A stretch of DNA of 64,000 nucleotides from Tricholomella constricta (taxonomy: Eukaryota > Basidiomycota > Agaricomycetes > Agaricales > Lyophyllaceae): the NCBI GenBank assembly GCA_013368375.1, contig JAACJP010000004.1, forward strand, positions 806,001-870,000. Reading direction: 5' to 3'. The notes beneath the pieces were generated by a model. The model was not told where the DNA came from and did no database searches. It saw nothing but the letters and a program-made list of their open reading frames with translations. Position 1 is the first letter of the stretch. Every line of letters starts with the position of its first letter. The position numbers and the translations under genes were made by a program. Positions 45,066 through 55,602 of the stretch are shown here, one piece after another.

Positions 45066-47424
45066 ATGTAAGATGCGCGTGTCTAGTAGCAATTGACATG
45101 ACTTACTCTGCTTACTGTCAGGGACGACGACGACGAGTTCCTCTACGGAAGCGCGCCACCACCAGAGCCCAAACATGGTAAGAGTCATTTGGGGACGTTC
45201 CCTTATTGGAGAAGGGCCTGCTGTTGTTATCACCATAAACGCTTCAATGACATCGTTTTAACGCTCTCTTCTGTTTCTGCGTGATTTGTTAGTACCTCAA
45301 CCGTGAGTTGACAGTCACCATCTTCCTGGGACGTTAAAATTCATACTGCACTCAGAGCTTTATACGAGACGCCACCCGCGAACGGCGTCGTCTCCGGCCT
45401 GGAATCTGATGCTCCCGACGACAACGAATTTTTTGGAAGTCGAGACACGACTGAAAGGCCAGAATTGCCTGTGAATGGAGATACGCAAGACCAAGAGCAG
45501 GAGGAGGAGGAGGAGGAGGAGGAGGAGGAGGAGGAGGAGGAGGAGGAGGAAGTCGAACTTGGTGACGAAAGTGATGAGGATGTGAGTAGTCCATTCATGG
45601 AATGCGCGATGTCGTCTAATCATCTTCCGCAATGAGGTTGAAATTATCATGGAACCTGCACAACGGTCGCTCGACTTCCGGTGATGTGCCTAATCAACTA
45701 TATGCGCTCTTACCACTGACAATTTAACAGACAAGTGCCCAGCACTCGAGCACCTGTAGGGCGCGTGCCAAGCACAGCCATTCCCACTCAGCCCAGAGGT
45801 CAGTTCGGTTCAACATCTTACTTCAATTTCTAAGGCACGCTTCCCAGCCCCTCAGCCATCATTAACGACTGAATACACACCCATTTCAAGAGGCGGACCT
45901 TCTGAGGCCGCCGCCCAACCCTCAACTCAAGCCCCGCCCCAGCCCCAGCCCCAGCCCTCAGCCCTGTCCTTTGCTGGCCTCTCTACGTCACCGCCGTCCC
46001 TTTCCGCTCCACAGGCGCCCTCACAGGCCGAAAATGAACCTCCACCTAGGGACGAAAGTGGCGTTGACCCCTCAACACTTCCGCCCGTAACCGCCCCACC
46101 GTCGCACCCGGCCATCGACCCGTCGGCTACTGGTGTTCTCGACGGCCGCTCGATCCTCGATGTAGACCTTAATGCCATGGGCGAGAAGCCGTGGCGGCGG
46201 CCTGGTTCAGATATTAGCGACTGGTTTAACTACGGTTTTGACGAGATCTCGTGGGAGGCGTATTGTTACCGCCGGCGCGAGCTCGGCGAGCTCGCCAATG
46301 TGCTCAAGACCAACGTCATCGTGCGTGTTTTTTTCTTTGCCTTATTATCATAGGCCAATCAATGAACGAATATCGCTTCCTGGTAATGTAGAATTTCTCT
46401 GGGATGCAGGAGGACCAGTTGACCGCGCTCCCGCCGGAGGTGCGGCAGATGGTGATGACTGGGACGACGGCGATGATGAACGGTGCCGGGAACCCAGGCA
46501 TGATGGGGCCGGGCGTGATGATGGACATGTCGGGGATGATGGGTCCCATGGGCATGGGCATGGACATGGGGATGGGTGGGCCTATGATGCAGATGCAGGA
46601 CGGCGGGCAGATGCAGCAGGGGGGTGTCGGCGTGAACAGCGGGACGCCCGAGCAGGTGGTCGGGGGCAACGTCAATGTCGGGATGATGCAGGATGGGTTC
46701 AGCGGACAGGGACAAGGGGATATGATGAACATGGGCATGGGGGGCGAGTACGGCATGCAGGTGTGTTTTACGGGTCTTGTTCATAGCGCGTTGGGGGACT
46801 GACGAGCCTTTTCTTTGATGAAGCAACAAAATCCGATGGGGCAGCAGATGTATCAAGGCATGGACGGCCCACAGCAGGTCGCACCACCCGCGCCCGTACC
46901 TTCACGTGGAGCGGCGCCCGCACCGTATCGAGGACGTGGACAAGGCATGGGTATGAACCGAGGACGGGGCTTCCCCGGGCGGGGGCGTGGACGCGGTGGA
47001 GGATTTGGTGGCGACGGTGGTACGTTTAATTACTTGATTGCATATCCGATGGGTTGGTGACGTCTGGGGTGAATTTTACTTTCCCTGTTTTTTTTTTCTT
47101 TGTATCTGGTTACGCTGCTATGCGTAGTGCCTCCGCCGGTGCCTGTGCGACCTGCCTCACCGCTCCCGCCTGGGGTACCTACTGGTCCGCGGAACCAGAA
47201 TAAGTACAAGGACCGGGATGGCAATGCACCTGCCGTTGATGGCTTGGACTACGGGGGTACCAATAAAGACCTGGGAAGAACGCCGAGTGGAGAACCTGAG
47301 GATAGGGGTCTGAGCCGGTACTTATGTTTCTCTATCAGCCTGTCCACGTTCTGACAGAGGAGTTCACAGGAAGCGGAGGAGTTCACCTGGACTGGACGAG
47401 GGCCGTGGCTCGAAACGGCGTTGA
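45066..47424 (+). CDS. FIP1: Fip1, cleavage/polyadenylation factor subunit
   Basis: Scaffold that links poly(A) polymerase to the cleavage and polyadenylation factor. The diagnostic Fip1 motif is DLNAMGEKPWRRPGSDISDW followed by FNYGFDEISWEAYCYRRREL. The N-terminus is acidic (DDDDEFLYGSAPPPEPKH) and includes a run of 17 Glu. The middle is proline/glutamine-rich. Downstream is a methionine/glycine-rich low-complexity stretch, then RG/RGG repeats (GRGQGMGMNRGRGFPGRGRG) and a basic end, SRGVHRKRRSSPGLDEGRGS then KRR. No ATG precedes the acidic exon in frame. AT at 45066-45067 plus G at 45122, across a gtaaga...gtcag intron, makes a split start codon. Roughly nine exons. Confidence 0.92.
45498..45550 (+). 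repeat. Coding GAG/GAA microsatellite (poly-Glu)
   Basis: Near-perfect GAG triplets inside the Fip1 acidic domain encode a run of 17 Glu. Replication slippage could vary its length between strains without shifting the frame. Confidence 0.9.
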
Positions 47425-47618
47425 AGGTCGCATGGGGCGGGACTGCTTGAGGCTATGTTATTTTTGTCGTGTATATTTTCTTTCTATCTTACCATCCATA
47501 TATCCTTCAGGAGAAGATGAAATGGTCATAAAAGAGCCAGGCGAAAGCAATGCTAAGGTTCATAAAGTACAAAAATAATATTTAGCTCCCAAGAATATTA
47601 AGTGTCCTCGTAAGTCGT

Positions 47619-49139
47619 TCAACTCGCGCGTGCCCCAGCTCTTCCACCACCCGCTCTTCGCTTTCCACCTCGCCCCGACCGTTTAGCGTTTCGCTTGTTC
47701 CGGCAAGTGTCACAGAACCAGCGGCCTTCGGGAGGAACAGCGAGATTTATACACGTTAAATGGAACTGTTGGAGTGCATGAGAACACAGAACATGCAAGC
47801 ATGAAGCAAAGGCAACGCACCCATTCCCGCTCGCAGGTCGAGTCATCACACGCGATCATCTCCCCATAACTAATGCTGTTGCAAATACAATACGTCCTGT
47901 CGTCACCATCGCCGTCGCCTTCGCCGCCATCTGCCCCATCCGCTGGCATACCGGGCCCGACCACCGTGTTGACCGGGATGATAGGCATAACCGTGTGGCC
48001 CCTGGACACAGGCATCCCCGGGCCTTCCAGTTGTTGTGTGAGGGGCGGATTCCAGTCCGCCGCACCGACAATCGATTGGGGCAAGACATGGATGTCGTAC
48101 GCATGGTGCGCGTGGCTGCCGTTGCCGTTAGGGTAGGGAAGCGGGAGCGATGGGTGGTGGGAGGGCGGGGGAACGTTAAACGCGTCACGGCGGGAGCTGC
48201 CGTGTCCGTTTGCGGGCGGGTGGCCGATGCCATTCTGCTCGTAGGGGTCATGTATGTGTGGTGTAGCACTGCGGTTGGTGTGTCCAGAGTTTCGGGCGCG
48301 CCTGTTCGTCGATCCGGAGGCAGAGCCGTTACCTCTCGAGGCGGATATGTTAGCTGTACCGCGAGATCCGCCGGCACCGTTGGGATGGGCGAGGACATGG
48401 GAGGTAACTGATACCAGGGATTCGGACGGTGAGGCGGGGCGGTCGGTCCTGTTTATGCTAGATCAGAGTGAGATGCAGTGGGGCACGGTGAAACGCACTT
48501 TTTGGCTCTGGCTCGGGAGCGATTCGTGTCTTGTGGCTTGTCTTTCCGAGGTGACCTCATGATATCAAGTTCATCGTCTCTGTGCACCCGTTGTCTCTTC
48601 TTCGCAGGACTGGGGTCGGGTGCACTGACCAACAGTGAACCGTAGCCACCCCTTCTTCTCCTGCCTGTCTCGAGCGATACAGTAGGCAAGAATGACCGAG
48701 CCGCAACATGGGGGTACGTGGTCTTCCTGTTGAGCGTCGATGCATCGAACCCGGGGATGTTCTCCGCCAGTGCCCTGAGATGGCCCATGTTATGCTTGAG
48801 GTTGTCTGCAGCGTGGCAAGCAACGCGAATCTTGTCTTCACCGCCGAGTTTGAGCCGGGTGGCTTCCTCCGCGATCTCCGTCAGGAGCCACAGGCGCTCT
48901 TCCTTCGGAAACGTGCCCTGCTCGATCATGACGGTGAGGGCGTGGATCTTGCTGGTGATAGAGGCCATGGAGGACGAGAGAACGGCATCGAGCTCGCGAA
49001 GGTCGGCAAAGTTGCGTGAAAGGTCGAGGGGCAAGGAGTCGAGGGTATGTGTGTATTCCGAGAGGAGGGAGAGGGAATAGGCGGTGGTGAGGTTGGCGTT
49101 GGTGGAACCGGCGGGGGCGGGCGCTCTGGAGGGGGCCAT
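47619..49139 (-). CDS. ING-family PHD finger protein (Yng2/Pho23-type)
   Basis: Chromatin reader found in NuA4-like acetyltransferase or Rpd3-type deacetylase complexes. It starts at 49139 (MAPSRAPAPAGSTNANLTTA). The ING N-terminal helical domain includes LSLLSEYTHTLDSLPLDLSR, NFADLRELDAVLSSSMASIT and IRVACHAADNLKHNMGHLRA. A long linker rich in Asn, Gly, Ser, Pro and His spans an intron joined at RARAKK/TDRPASPSES. The C-terminal PHD finger is YCICNSISYGEMIACDDSTC, then EREW joined over an intron to FHLTCINLAVPPEGRWFCDTC. The Tyr, Met and Trp of the H3K4me3 pocket are present. A lysine/arginine/glycine-rich tail follows, like the polybasic region of ING proteins. Confidence 0.95.
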
Positions 49140-49706
49140 GACTAGGCTTGTCGTTGAATCGGGGAGTGCAGTGTTGTGGTAGATGACCAACGTTGAACGG
49201 GCCCAATCCCTAGATTTTGCTGCCCAAAGCAACACAATCGGGGATATTCCAATTTTACTCACGCTCGTGCCGTCTTCGATCACTCCGATTCTCCTTCATC
49301 CGTTCATGGTCAAGATTTTCGTGTCAATGTCATTTCCAAGATAATAAATAGTTTCGTACAGGATACAATGCGGGTCGTGTGAATAAAGGATACAATTATC
49401 TATGATAAAGTAGAATAAATACGATGATGCAAATGCGGCGGGGGCGGTGGGAGAACGGAGAATAAATGCAATGGCGGATGTGATCAACACTGGTGTCGTG
49501 GGTCGGTTTCGCGTGGATGGTTGTCGTGGCATTCTCCTCTCTACAGCCCCTTCTTCCCTTTCTTGTCTCCGATAAGAGATCTGGATCCCTGTGCGCTCTC
49601 GGAATGTGATGCGAGCGGGCGTCGTGTGGTTTGTCGTGAAGTCATATGGGTTGCGGAAGAAATGGCTGCAGTAGAAGAGTGCTGCAGTGCTAAAGAGTGT
49701 GTGTCT
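49140..49706. other. Intergenic between ING gene and small protein gene
   Basis: About 570 bases: the ING promoter and the 3' side of the small minus-strand gene. AT-rich parts near 49320-49430 may hold the 3' untranslated region. No gene seen. Confidence 0.45.
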
Positions 49707-49928
49707 TCACTTCCGTGTCACGAACTTTTTGAACCCGCTCGAGCTCTGGGATTGGGAGCTGCCATGCTGCTGTTGGGAGTTCGATGTGGAGGCGGCAAAC
49801 GCGGCGTACATGGCATGCGAGTCGCGCGGCGACTGATGCAGTGACGCAAAAGCGTTGGGTGATGTGGTGCCGGTGGGGAAGAAGCCGTAGGTGGGCGAGG
49901 CAGGGGCGGTGTAGGGATAGGAAGACAT
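49707..49928 (-). CDS. Small Ser/Gln/Ala-rich protein of 73 residues, function unknown
   Basis: Single-exon frame from the ATG at 49928: MSSYPYTAPASPTYGFFPTG, then TTSPNAFASLHQSPRDSHAM, YAAFAASTSNSQQQHGSSQS and GFKKFVTRK. It has no signal peptide, membrane segment or known domain and is probably disordered. Support comes from its clean start and stop, a non-random composition (SP motifs, YAAF), a pyrimidine-rich leader on the coding strand and a TATA box about 185 bases upstream. I do not recognise the family. Confidence 0.55.
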   Translation of the reverse strand: MSSYPYTAPASPTYGFFPTGTTSPNAFASLHQSPRDSHAMYAAFAASTSNSQQQHGSSQSQSSSGFKKFVTRK

Positions 49929-50111
49929 TGATGCTGGGTCGTGGTGTGAATTGGTGAGGTTGATTGCAATGAAAAATTTGAAGAAGAAATGTGTTGGTGA
50001 ATTGAAGTGAAGGAAAAGTCAGGTTGAAGAAAAGGGTGATGAAGAAAGAGTAGAAAAAAATATGAAGTGGAGGAAACAGGAATGGAGTGGGTGTGATGCG
50101 TGATGGCCTGG

Positions 50112-50118
50112 TTATATA
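50112..50118 (-). promoter_or_regulatory. TATA box (TATATAA) upstream of the 73-residue protein
   Basis: CTATATAAC on the minus strand lies about 185 bases upstream of the ATG at 49928. Between them the coding strand is rich in C and T, typical of a strong fungal promoter with a long leader. Confidence 0.5.
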
Positions 50119-51349
50119 GGCGGGGGTGCTGGATAATAAGCGTAGAACAATATGCGGCTGTGTGCGGCTGTACGTCGGAGCTCCTGACTATTGTTCTCGA
50201 GATTTGGAAGCTTGATGAAGTGTGTGAACGAATTTAGAACGAAGACACAGAGGAGGTAGTAAGCCTTGAGGACTTGTCGAGGGTTGGGTCTATTCAGGGA
50301 TGATAGATGTTGACTGCTCCATCGCGAAGACACCAGTATATATACGCAGAGCAGAAAAGTTGGTGCAGGCTCTCCCGACATGGAGTACAAGGACAATACC
50401 ATCTATGGACGTTGCTTTGTCCGAATATGGAAGCGACTTGATGCGTTGGTCCTCGTGCTTCACATACGATGCAGCCGTTCCCGTTTTCGGATGAAGGCAG
50501 ATATTCAGAGGTAAATAAATCATAACCGGATCGACAGCTCAACCTAGAATTATCTCACAGGAGAACTAGGCGAGACCACAAAGGTAAAACTTCGGTGAAT
50601 ATTGTCCAGTCTGGAATGGTCGCCTGAAGAAACACAGTTTGTCGCTGGTACAAACCGGAGGTCATAGTCAGACACAGCACAGAGAGAGGATGTAGCTGGA
50701 ATTCCAGGGAGAAGATCATGGTTGCTTTTGTAACAAGGGCAAATCAGCTGAACAGTGGTTGTTTGTGCATGTTGATCTACGACGCGTCGCGACCCTCCAG
50801 CTTCCACCGCTCTCGAGTCTCATAACTGCTTCTTAAAATTTGCAACTACGCATGACTACTGAATCCATGAAAGTTTATTCGTTCTTATTCCGTGTCGCTG
50901 TTGGTCGCGCATATAGTCACCTAAACCGACCCTGATCCTGACCCATCTTCGGGGAACCGCGTTCAAGGTGATTTACTGTGCCTTGTCGGACGAAGCTGAT
51001 CCAACGGAGCTATGGCACTCCCACTGAGCCCACCCTTCCACTCTGCCCTCATGGCGGTAATTTTTTATATGTAACGCGAGGTACGCATGCCAATCTCCGC
51101 TGTGTTACCTCACTCCACACAGCAACTTCTCGATGCAAGCGCATATAACGCTCTGAGGCTAGACGATACTGGATCCACTTCCGAAGACGTGCAGATGAAG
51201 CCTGAGGGCTACCACAGCTGCTATTCATTTCTCGATGAAATACAACTTGTCGGACTGGAAGGTCGGAGATTCCTTCCACTCTCTCTCTCGTTGGTACGTT
51301 TGCGCAGCCACTCCCAGCGGTGAGGCGATCGAGAGCTCAATCTACAAAG

Positions 51350-51390
51350 CTAGCTACTTCCGATGGAAATGGGATTCAGACCCACCCTTT
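51350..51390 (-). repeat. tRNA-Leu 3'-half-like fragment, copy A (inverted)
   Basis: The core atgggattcagacccac, with flank gctacttccgatgg, aligns with copies B and C. On the opposite strand it resembles the T-arm and 3' acceptor strand of the tRNA-Leu at 51763. Too degenerate to fold as a tRNA. Confidence 0.55.
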
Positions 51391-51459
51391 TCGTCACTTC
51401 TGCCTTCCAGTGATCACTGCAAAGCTAAGAGTGCTCGTAGACTAGAGATCAGGCTGCTG

Positions 51460-51496
51460 CTGCTCCCGATGAAGATGGAATTCGAACCCACGCTTT
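51460..51496 (-). repeat. tRNA-Leu 3'-half-like fragment, copy B (inverted)
   Basis: The core gatggaattcgaacccacgc, with flank gctgctcccga, aligns with copies A and C. On the minus strand it includes a near-consensus box B (GGGTTCGAATTCC), but no box A or tRNA fold accompanies it. Confidence 0.6.
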
Positions 51497-51762
51497 GTTG
51501 CGCCTACAATTGTCACTCTAACCTCGCAACTATGTGAATATAACCTCGCCTATCCACTCTTTAAAAAAAAGAACGTTAGATTATTGTTGGCGCTACAACG
51601 CACTCGACTCAGCTAAGCCCACTCACCGACTCTTCCCTCATGTTACATTGGCATCAACATATCAATCGTCAGGTATTATGCACGATGGTGCAACAATAGA
51701 TCCAATCCACTCAACACACTCGTTAAAGTACACCCATAATCATTATTAAACACTCACTTCAT

Positions 51763-51894
51763 GGTGAGATGGCCGAGCGGTCTAAGGCGCCAGACTAAGG
51801 ATCAAAGCAGTCGCTGCTTCCAATGAGAGTGGGATTCAAATCTCACGCTTTCATCTGGTCCTCCGGGGCGTGGGTTCGAATCCCACTCTCATCA
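51763..51894 (+). tRNA. tRNA-Leu (AAG) with a 52-base intron
   Basis: The 5' acceptor strand GGTGAGA pairs with TCTCATC at the 3' end, with A as discriminator. Box A is TGGCCGAGCGG and box B is GGGTTCGAATCCC. The anticodon stem is CCAGA/TCTGG around a loop CTAAGG-A, giving anticodon AAG at 51797-51799. A long variable arm (tcctccggggcg), expected for leucine, follows. The intron, about 51801-51852, starts one base after the anticodon, the normal position for nuclear tRNA introns. It is unusually organised: most of it is an inverted copy of the tRNA's own 3' half. Confidence 0.9.
51812..51852 (-). repeat. tRNA-Leu 3'-half-like fragment, copy C, inside the tRNA intron (inverted)
   Basis: At 51824-51849 the sequence tgagagtgggattcaaat then ctcacgc is nearly the reverse complement of gcgtgggttcgaatcccact then ctca at 51868-51891, with only three mismatches, all transitions. 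The intron RNA could therefore pair with the T-arm and acceptor strand of the same transcript. Confidence 0.85.
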
Positions 51895-53001
51895 CTGTTT
51901 TTAAGTTTTCACTTTTTGGGAGGCAATGGGTGGGCAAACCTTTTACTCTGGACACCAGGACGAAAGACAAGGAAAGGAGCATGGTATTTTTTCCTTTTTC
52001 ATGCAAGTTTACAATGATATTCTGAACATTGGCTCACTCAAGTGCACCCCCAAGTCTTGACACAACATATAACTCTCTCGGTGGTGTCGTGTACTCTCTG
52101 ACCCCGGCGAACATCAAGAGAAGAGGGTAGGCAAAGTTACGGAATGGAACGTTGCAGCCCGATCATTGGTTCGTTGGGCTCGCGGCCCATGACAGGTACG
52201 GCAAATGCTTCAATGCATCCATCGACCTTTGTGCTTGGGATACTACATCGACAAGACCACTCTCTTCATTTTAGTGTTGCATTCAACAGAGTCAGTCGTC
52301 TTGGGCCTGACTCTTGGATGACAACGTGCATGGCCGTATCACTCTGCGCCTGTGGCGTGAAAGTCTGCCGCGAATTGAAGACGCGAATCGAATCATCGCC
52401 AACAAGAACAAGGGTGTCGTAAGGCCTTGACTACACTGCGTTGGGGAACGAAAAGAGCAAAGGCGTTCGAACAAGTCCTTGCAGGCAGTATAAATTGTTC
52501 ATCTTGAATGCGCCACAACGAGGATGTAACTATTTACAAATAAACCCAATAATACTCTACTAATTGTCCCTCGACGACTTGAATTGGTGGCGGAAGGAAA
52601 TCTGATCAGGAAAGTCCATGCCAATGACTGGATTGAGGTGTGAGTACCATGAGGTTGGTTTGAATCAAAATCGAGTGTGATGTTGCCAGATATCAAGTGC
52701 ACGATACAATAGAAGAATTATTGCATGCTATTGATGGCGCAAGAAGTACAATGCATTGGTTGTCTGGGAGCATTATGATTAGTTGCTAACTCATTTATCG
52801 ACGTCCTCGCCTTTCTAACTAAGTCTGATCGCCCAAAACATTCGCTTGTTGTTGGCCGATGGCCAAAACGTAATACGTTGACAGAAGAAATAACTGTCGA
52901 GCCCAAGCTTGAGTTGAAAAAACTGGCTCTGCACGGTCAAAGATCATCAGAAAAATCATTGTCATCCGCGATACAGTCCAGATATTCCTATGAAACCGCC
53001 A
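51895..53001. other. Intergenic between tRNA-Leu and RNase H1
   Basis: About 1.1 kb. A T run just after the tRNA (ctgtttttaag) is a likely RNA polymerase III stop. The rest has only short frames without motifs. Its right end may hold a last RNase H1 exon, because a good donor (gct/gtgagt near 53047) and an acceptor (gtgcag near 52935) are present. Confidence 0.5.
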
Positions 53002-54709
53002 TCAGAACCCGAAGATCGAAAACCGAAGCACCAACACAAGACTCACAGCCAGGTTCACATCCTCCTTGTTTACACTCATCGCCACTGGCTTCGTGGGCAG
53101 AGGAGGCTGCGCCTTCCTGACCGCATCCGAAATTGGGGGGTGATCACCACCTGGGACAAGGCCGAGCACCTTTGCTCGCTCAGAGGCAGACGGCAAGTTT
53201 TCGAATACCTTGGCCCTTCCTCCAGGAGGACTCTGAGGGGGCGACTTTACGAACACCCCGGCGCCATGCCGGCGCGACGGCGAGTCGAAGCGTTGGGACT
53301 CAGATGTACTGGGCTTCCGTGGGGGAGGAGAACGTATGGTCATGGCTTTGACCGCCGTTGGCTCTGTTGTGGCACGGGGCGATAGGATTTCCGGCGTTCG
53401 AATGGTGTTTGGAGTGTGCGAAGGTGCTGGTGATAAAGATGAAAACGGCGCGGTGCGTGTGAGTGGAGCCCTAGAGGGTGCTCTCGGCGTCGGAGCAGAA
53501 ACACCCGTTCGTGGTGAAATGTGCGTTTGTAGACCCGTGTGCATAATTTTGGGCGGTGGTGTCTTTGTAATCGGGGCAGAGAGCCTTGAGAAAGGCAACT
53601 CATGGCTGACCTTCCTCAATTTCCTAGGGGACTCTGTGTTGAGTGGAAGTCCATCGTATGACACCTGCAGAGGTGCCTCTATTGGCTTGTCCAGCCTCTT
53701 CCTGCGTTCGATCTCTGCTCGCTCTTTGACCTCCCGTTCCGCCTTTGCCCAATCTCTCTCTGGCACAGGAGGCAGAAGCGCGCCTAAGTTAGCCTGTGCA
53801 TCGGCTCCGTCGTTACCTCGATCTCCACTGTGGCCTTTAACATATTGCAGGTGGACTGTCTGACCAAACTGTCCTCTCACACCAAGGAGAGCAGAAAGGT
53901 ATTGAATGACGGCGAGATTTTTCACTGATCCGCCTGTAGACGTCCTGTAACCATTGTCGGCCCATTTGGGGAGCCACTCGTAGAAGCCTAAAAAAGAGCT
54001 AGGTAAATCCTTCTCGGGAAAGAGACACGGCTTGAGATATGCACATTTGATTGTATATTGGGAATCAGTCTTGACGAGCAGCGGCGTCTTGCTGCTGGGT
54101 GTCGTTTCAAGCATGCGTATAATGGCCTGTATAATTGGTTTATTGGAAGTAGATTAAAGAAAAGAACGAGAGCGCATACAATGAGCTCGGCCCTGTTATT
54201 GGTCTGATCCCCTGGACATCGTTCAGCTATGTTTCTAGATTTCCTTTAGAAAGACAGGGAGAATTAAAGACAGAATACGCAACTTACCGCGGATCGTTCT
54301 CTTCCCACCATACCCCGACACCTGCAATAGAATTCACTTTGCCGTTCCCTTTGCACGCCCCATCGCAGTATACAACGTCCCATCCAGATTCATCTTTCAC
54401 GTCTTGCGGCATCGCGCGTTTCTTCCCCTTGGATTTGGAGGTAGAGGCACTTGAGGGCGAGTGTTTAGATGTAGAAGGAGCAGTTGACGGTGCGCCGGAC
54501 ACAAAAGCCTCCGCATCCGCGGCGTTGCTAAAACTTTTGAATTTGGCACCAGGATATCCTTTGATATGTCGCTCGCACTCATTCCTTCGCAGAGCTCTCA
54601 GAAAATAATCCCTCACGAGGCGGCAGAATGCTCACCACGTCAAGAACACGCCAGTTTCTCGCCCATCCTGTACGGCATAGAATTTTTGGCCTTTAGCGGG
54701 CTTCGGCAT
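53002..54709 (-). CDS. Ribonuclease H1 with a long C-terminal extension
   Basis: Removes RNA from RNA-DNA hybrids in nucleus and/or mitochondria. It starts at 54709 (MPKPAKGQKFYAVQDGRETG). The hybrid-binding domain continues VFLTW, then, after an intron, NECERHIKGYPGAKFKSFSN. After a serine-rich linker the RNase H domain has VVYCDGACKGNG (Asp), NIAERCPGDQTNNRAEL (Glu), KTDSQYTIK joined over an intron to CFYEWLPKWADNGY (Asp), HLQYVKGHSGDRGNDGADAQ (His and last Asp). About 240 more residues follow, rich in Pro and Ser/Thr with many SP/TP sites and basic patches; the family normally ends soon after the last Asp. The end at 53002 is uncertain because a gtgagt donor near 53047 may lead to a further exon around 52830-52935. 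Confidence 0.9.
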
Positions 54710-55602
54710 CCCGACCGGGCGTTTGACAGCTGGTACGGGGCGAGAAAGGATCTTGGGACGATAACGATGGATCCAGATAAACTTCCGGAGGAACAAGAAT
54801 GGGGATCGAGCCAGGATGGTGGTTTGACTGCAAGTCGTTACACGTCACGTGCTTCGCGAGCTGAGCGCGAAGGTCTGCGAAGGTGCGCGTCGCGACATGC
54901 TCACTGCAAGGGAGTCGGAATATTAATATTTGGCCAGTAGACTGGATTTTGATCCAGGTACGGATCCTCTGGCAAATAAATGCGTACAATTGTTCTCTCA
55001 ATGAGGTCGAAAAACCAGTATGTCTCTCAAAATCGGTGTACTCTCGCAGGCTACTATGAGATGTTTAAAACATGGTGCCGCACTTGGCGGCAGACTCGCT
55101 CAACTGGGCTGATCTGCTTCAAGTTCCACGCAGCGGTATATATGATGATTGAGATGTAGCAGGGTTCGACCGATATCGATGTATTTATGTTAACGGACAA
55201 CCTCCCTTGTATGTTGGCACCAAATTTACAATGCACACCATCGAACCCCCGCAATCAGATGCTTTAGTCTGCTTTTGAATGATTTACTCAGAGCCAATCT
55301 GCGGGAAAGAGTATATTGGAAGCGTTAGGATATTGATATCTTCGACGATCGACGGAGTATATAAGGGTATTATTAAAATTCGCCTTTGCTGGCATTCAAG
55401 AAAGGGGAATAGCACGCCGCCTGTATCCTTGTTCACGTTCAGCGTTAAGATCAAGACTCGGAGGCAAAGATGAATGAAGACAAAGCCTGAGGTACTCGAG
55501 AGGACTCATTGGATGAGAAATCCGAGTTCCGACAAGACTTCCCTCCATACGGTCACGACTCGCGACGGCTCGAAGCGGCGGGACCTTTCCTGGTTCAGCA
55601 AT
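54710..55602. other. Divergent promoter region of RNase H1 and Fcp1
   Basis: About 890 bases between two divergent genes. A CACGTG palindrome lies at 54846-54851, about 140 bases upstream of the RNase H1 start. No gene or repeat is recognised. Confidence 0.45.

Larger units (their letters stand above)
50119..51762. other. Gene-poor stretch with degenerate tRNA-like repeats
   Basis: About 1.6 kb with no supported protein gene. It holds two of the tRNA-related repeat copies (51350-51390 and 51460-51496) and a loosely repeated segment: agcccacccttccactctgccctcatg near 51026-51052 resembles the run ending cgactcttccctcatg near 51627-51642. Short frames at 51087-51537 overlap these repeats and have no protein support. 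Confidence 0.55.

Noticed and set aside
44937..45236. Upstream in-frame extension of uL10m by 100 codons
   Set aside because: It would overlap the Fip1 5' end and bury the mitochondrial presequence that starts at 44936.
45341..45650. Poly-Ser/poly-Pro/poly-Leu minus-strand frames
   Set aside because: Antisense readings of the GAG microsatellite in Fip1.
46172..46856. Long frames rich in Gly/Asp/His or Pro/His on both strands
   Set aside because: Shadows of the Met/Gly-rich Fip1 exon in other frames.
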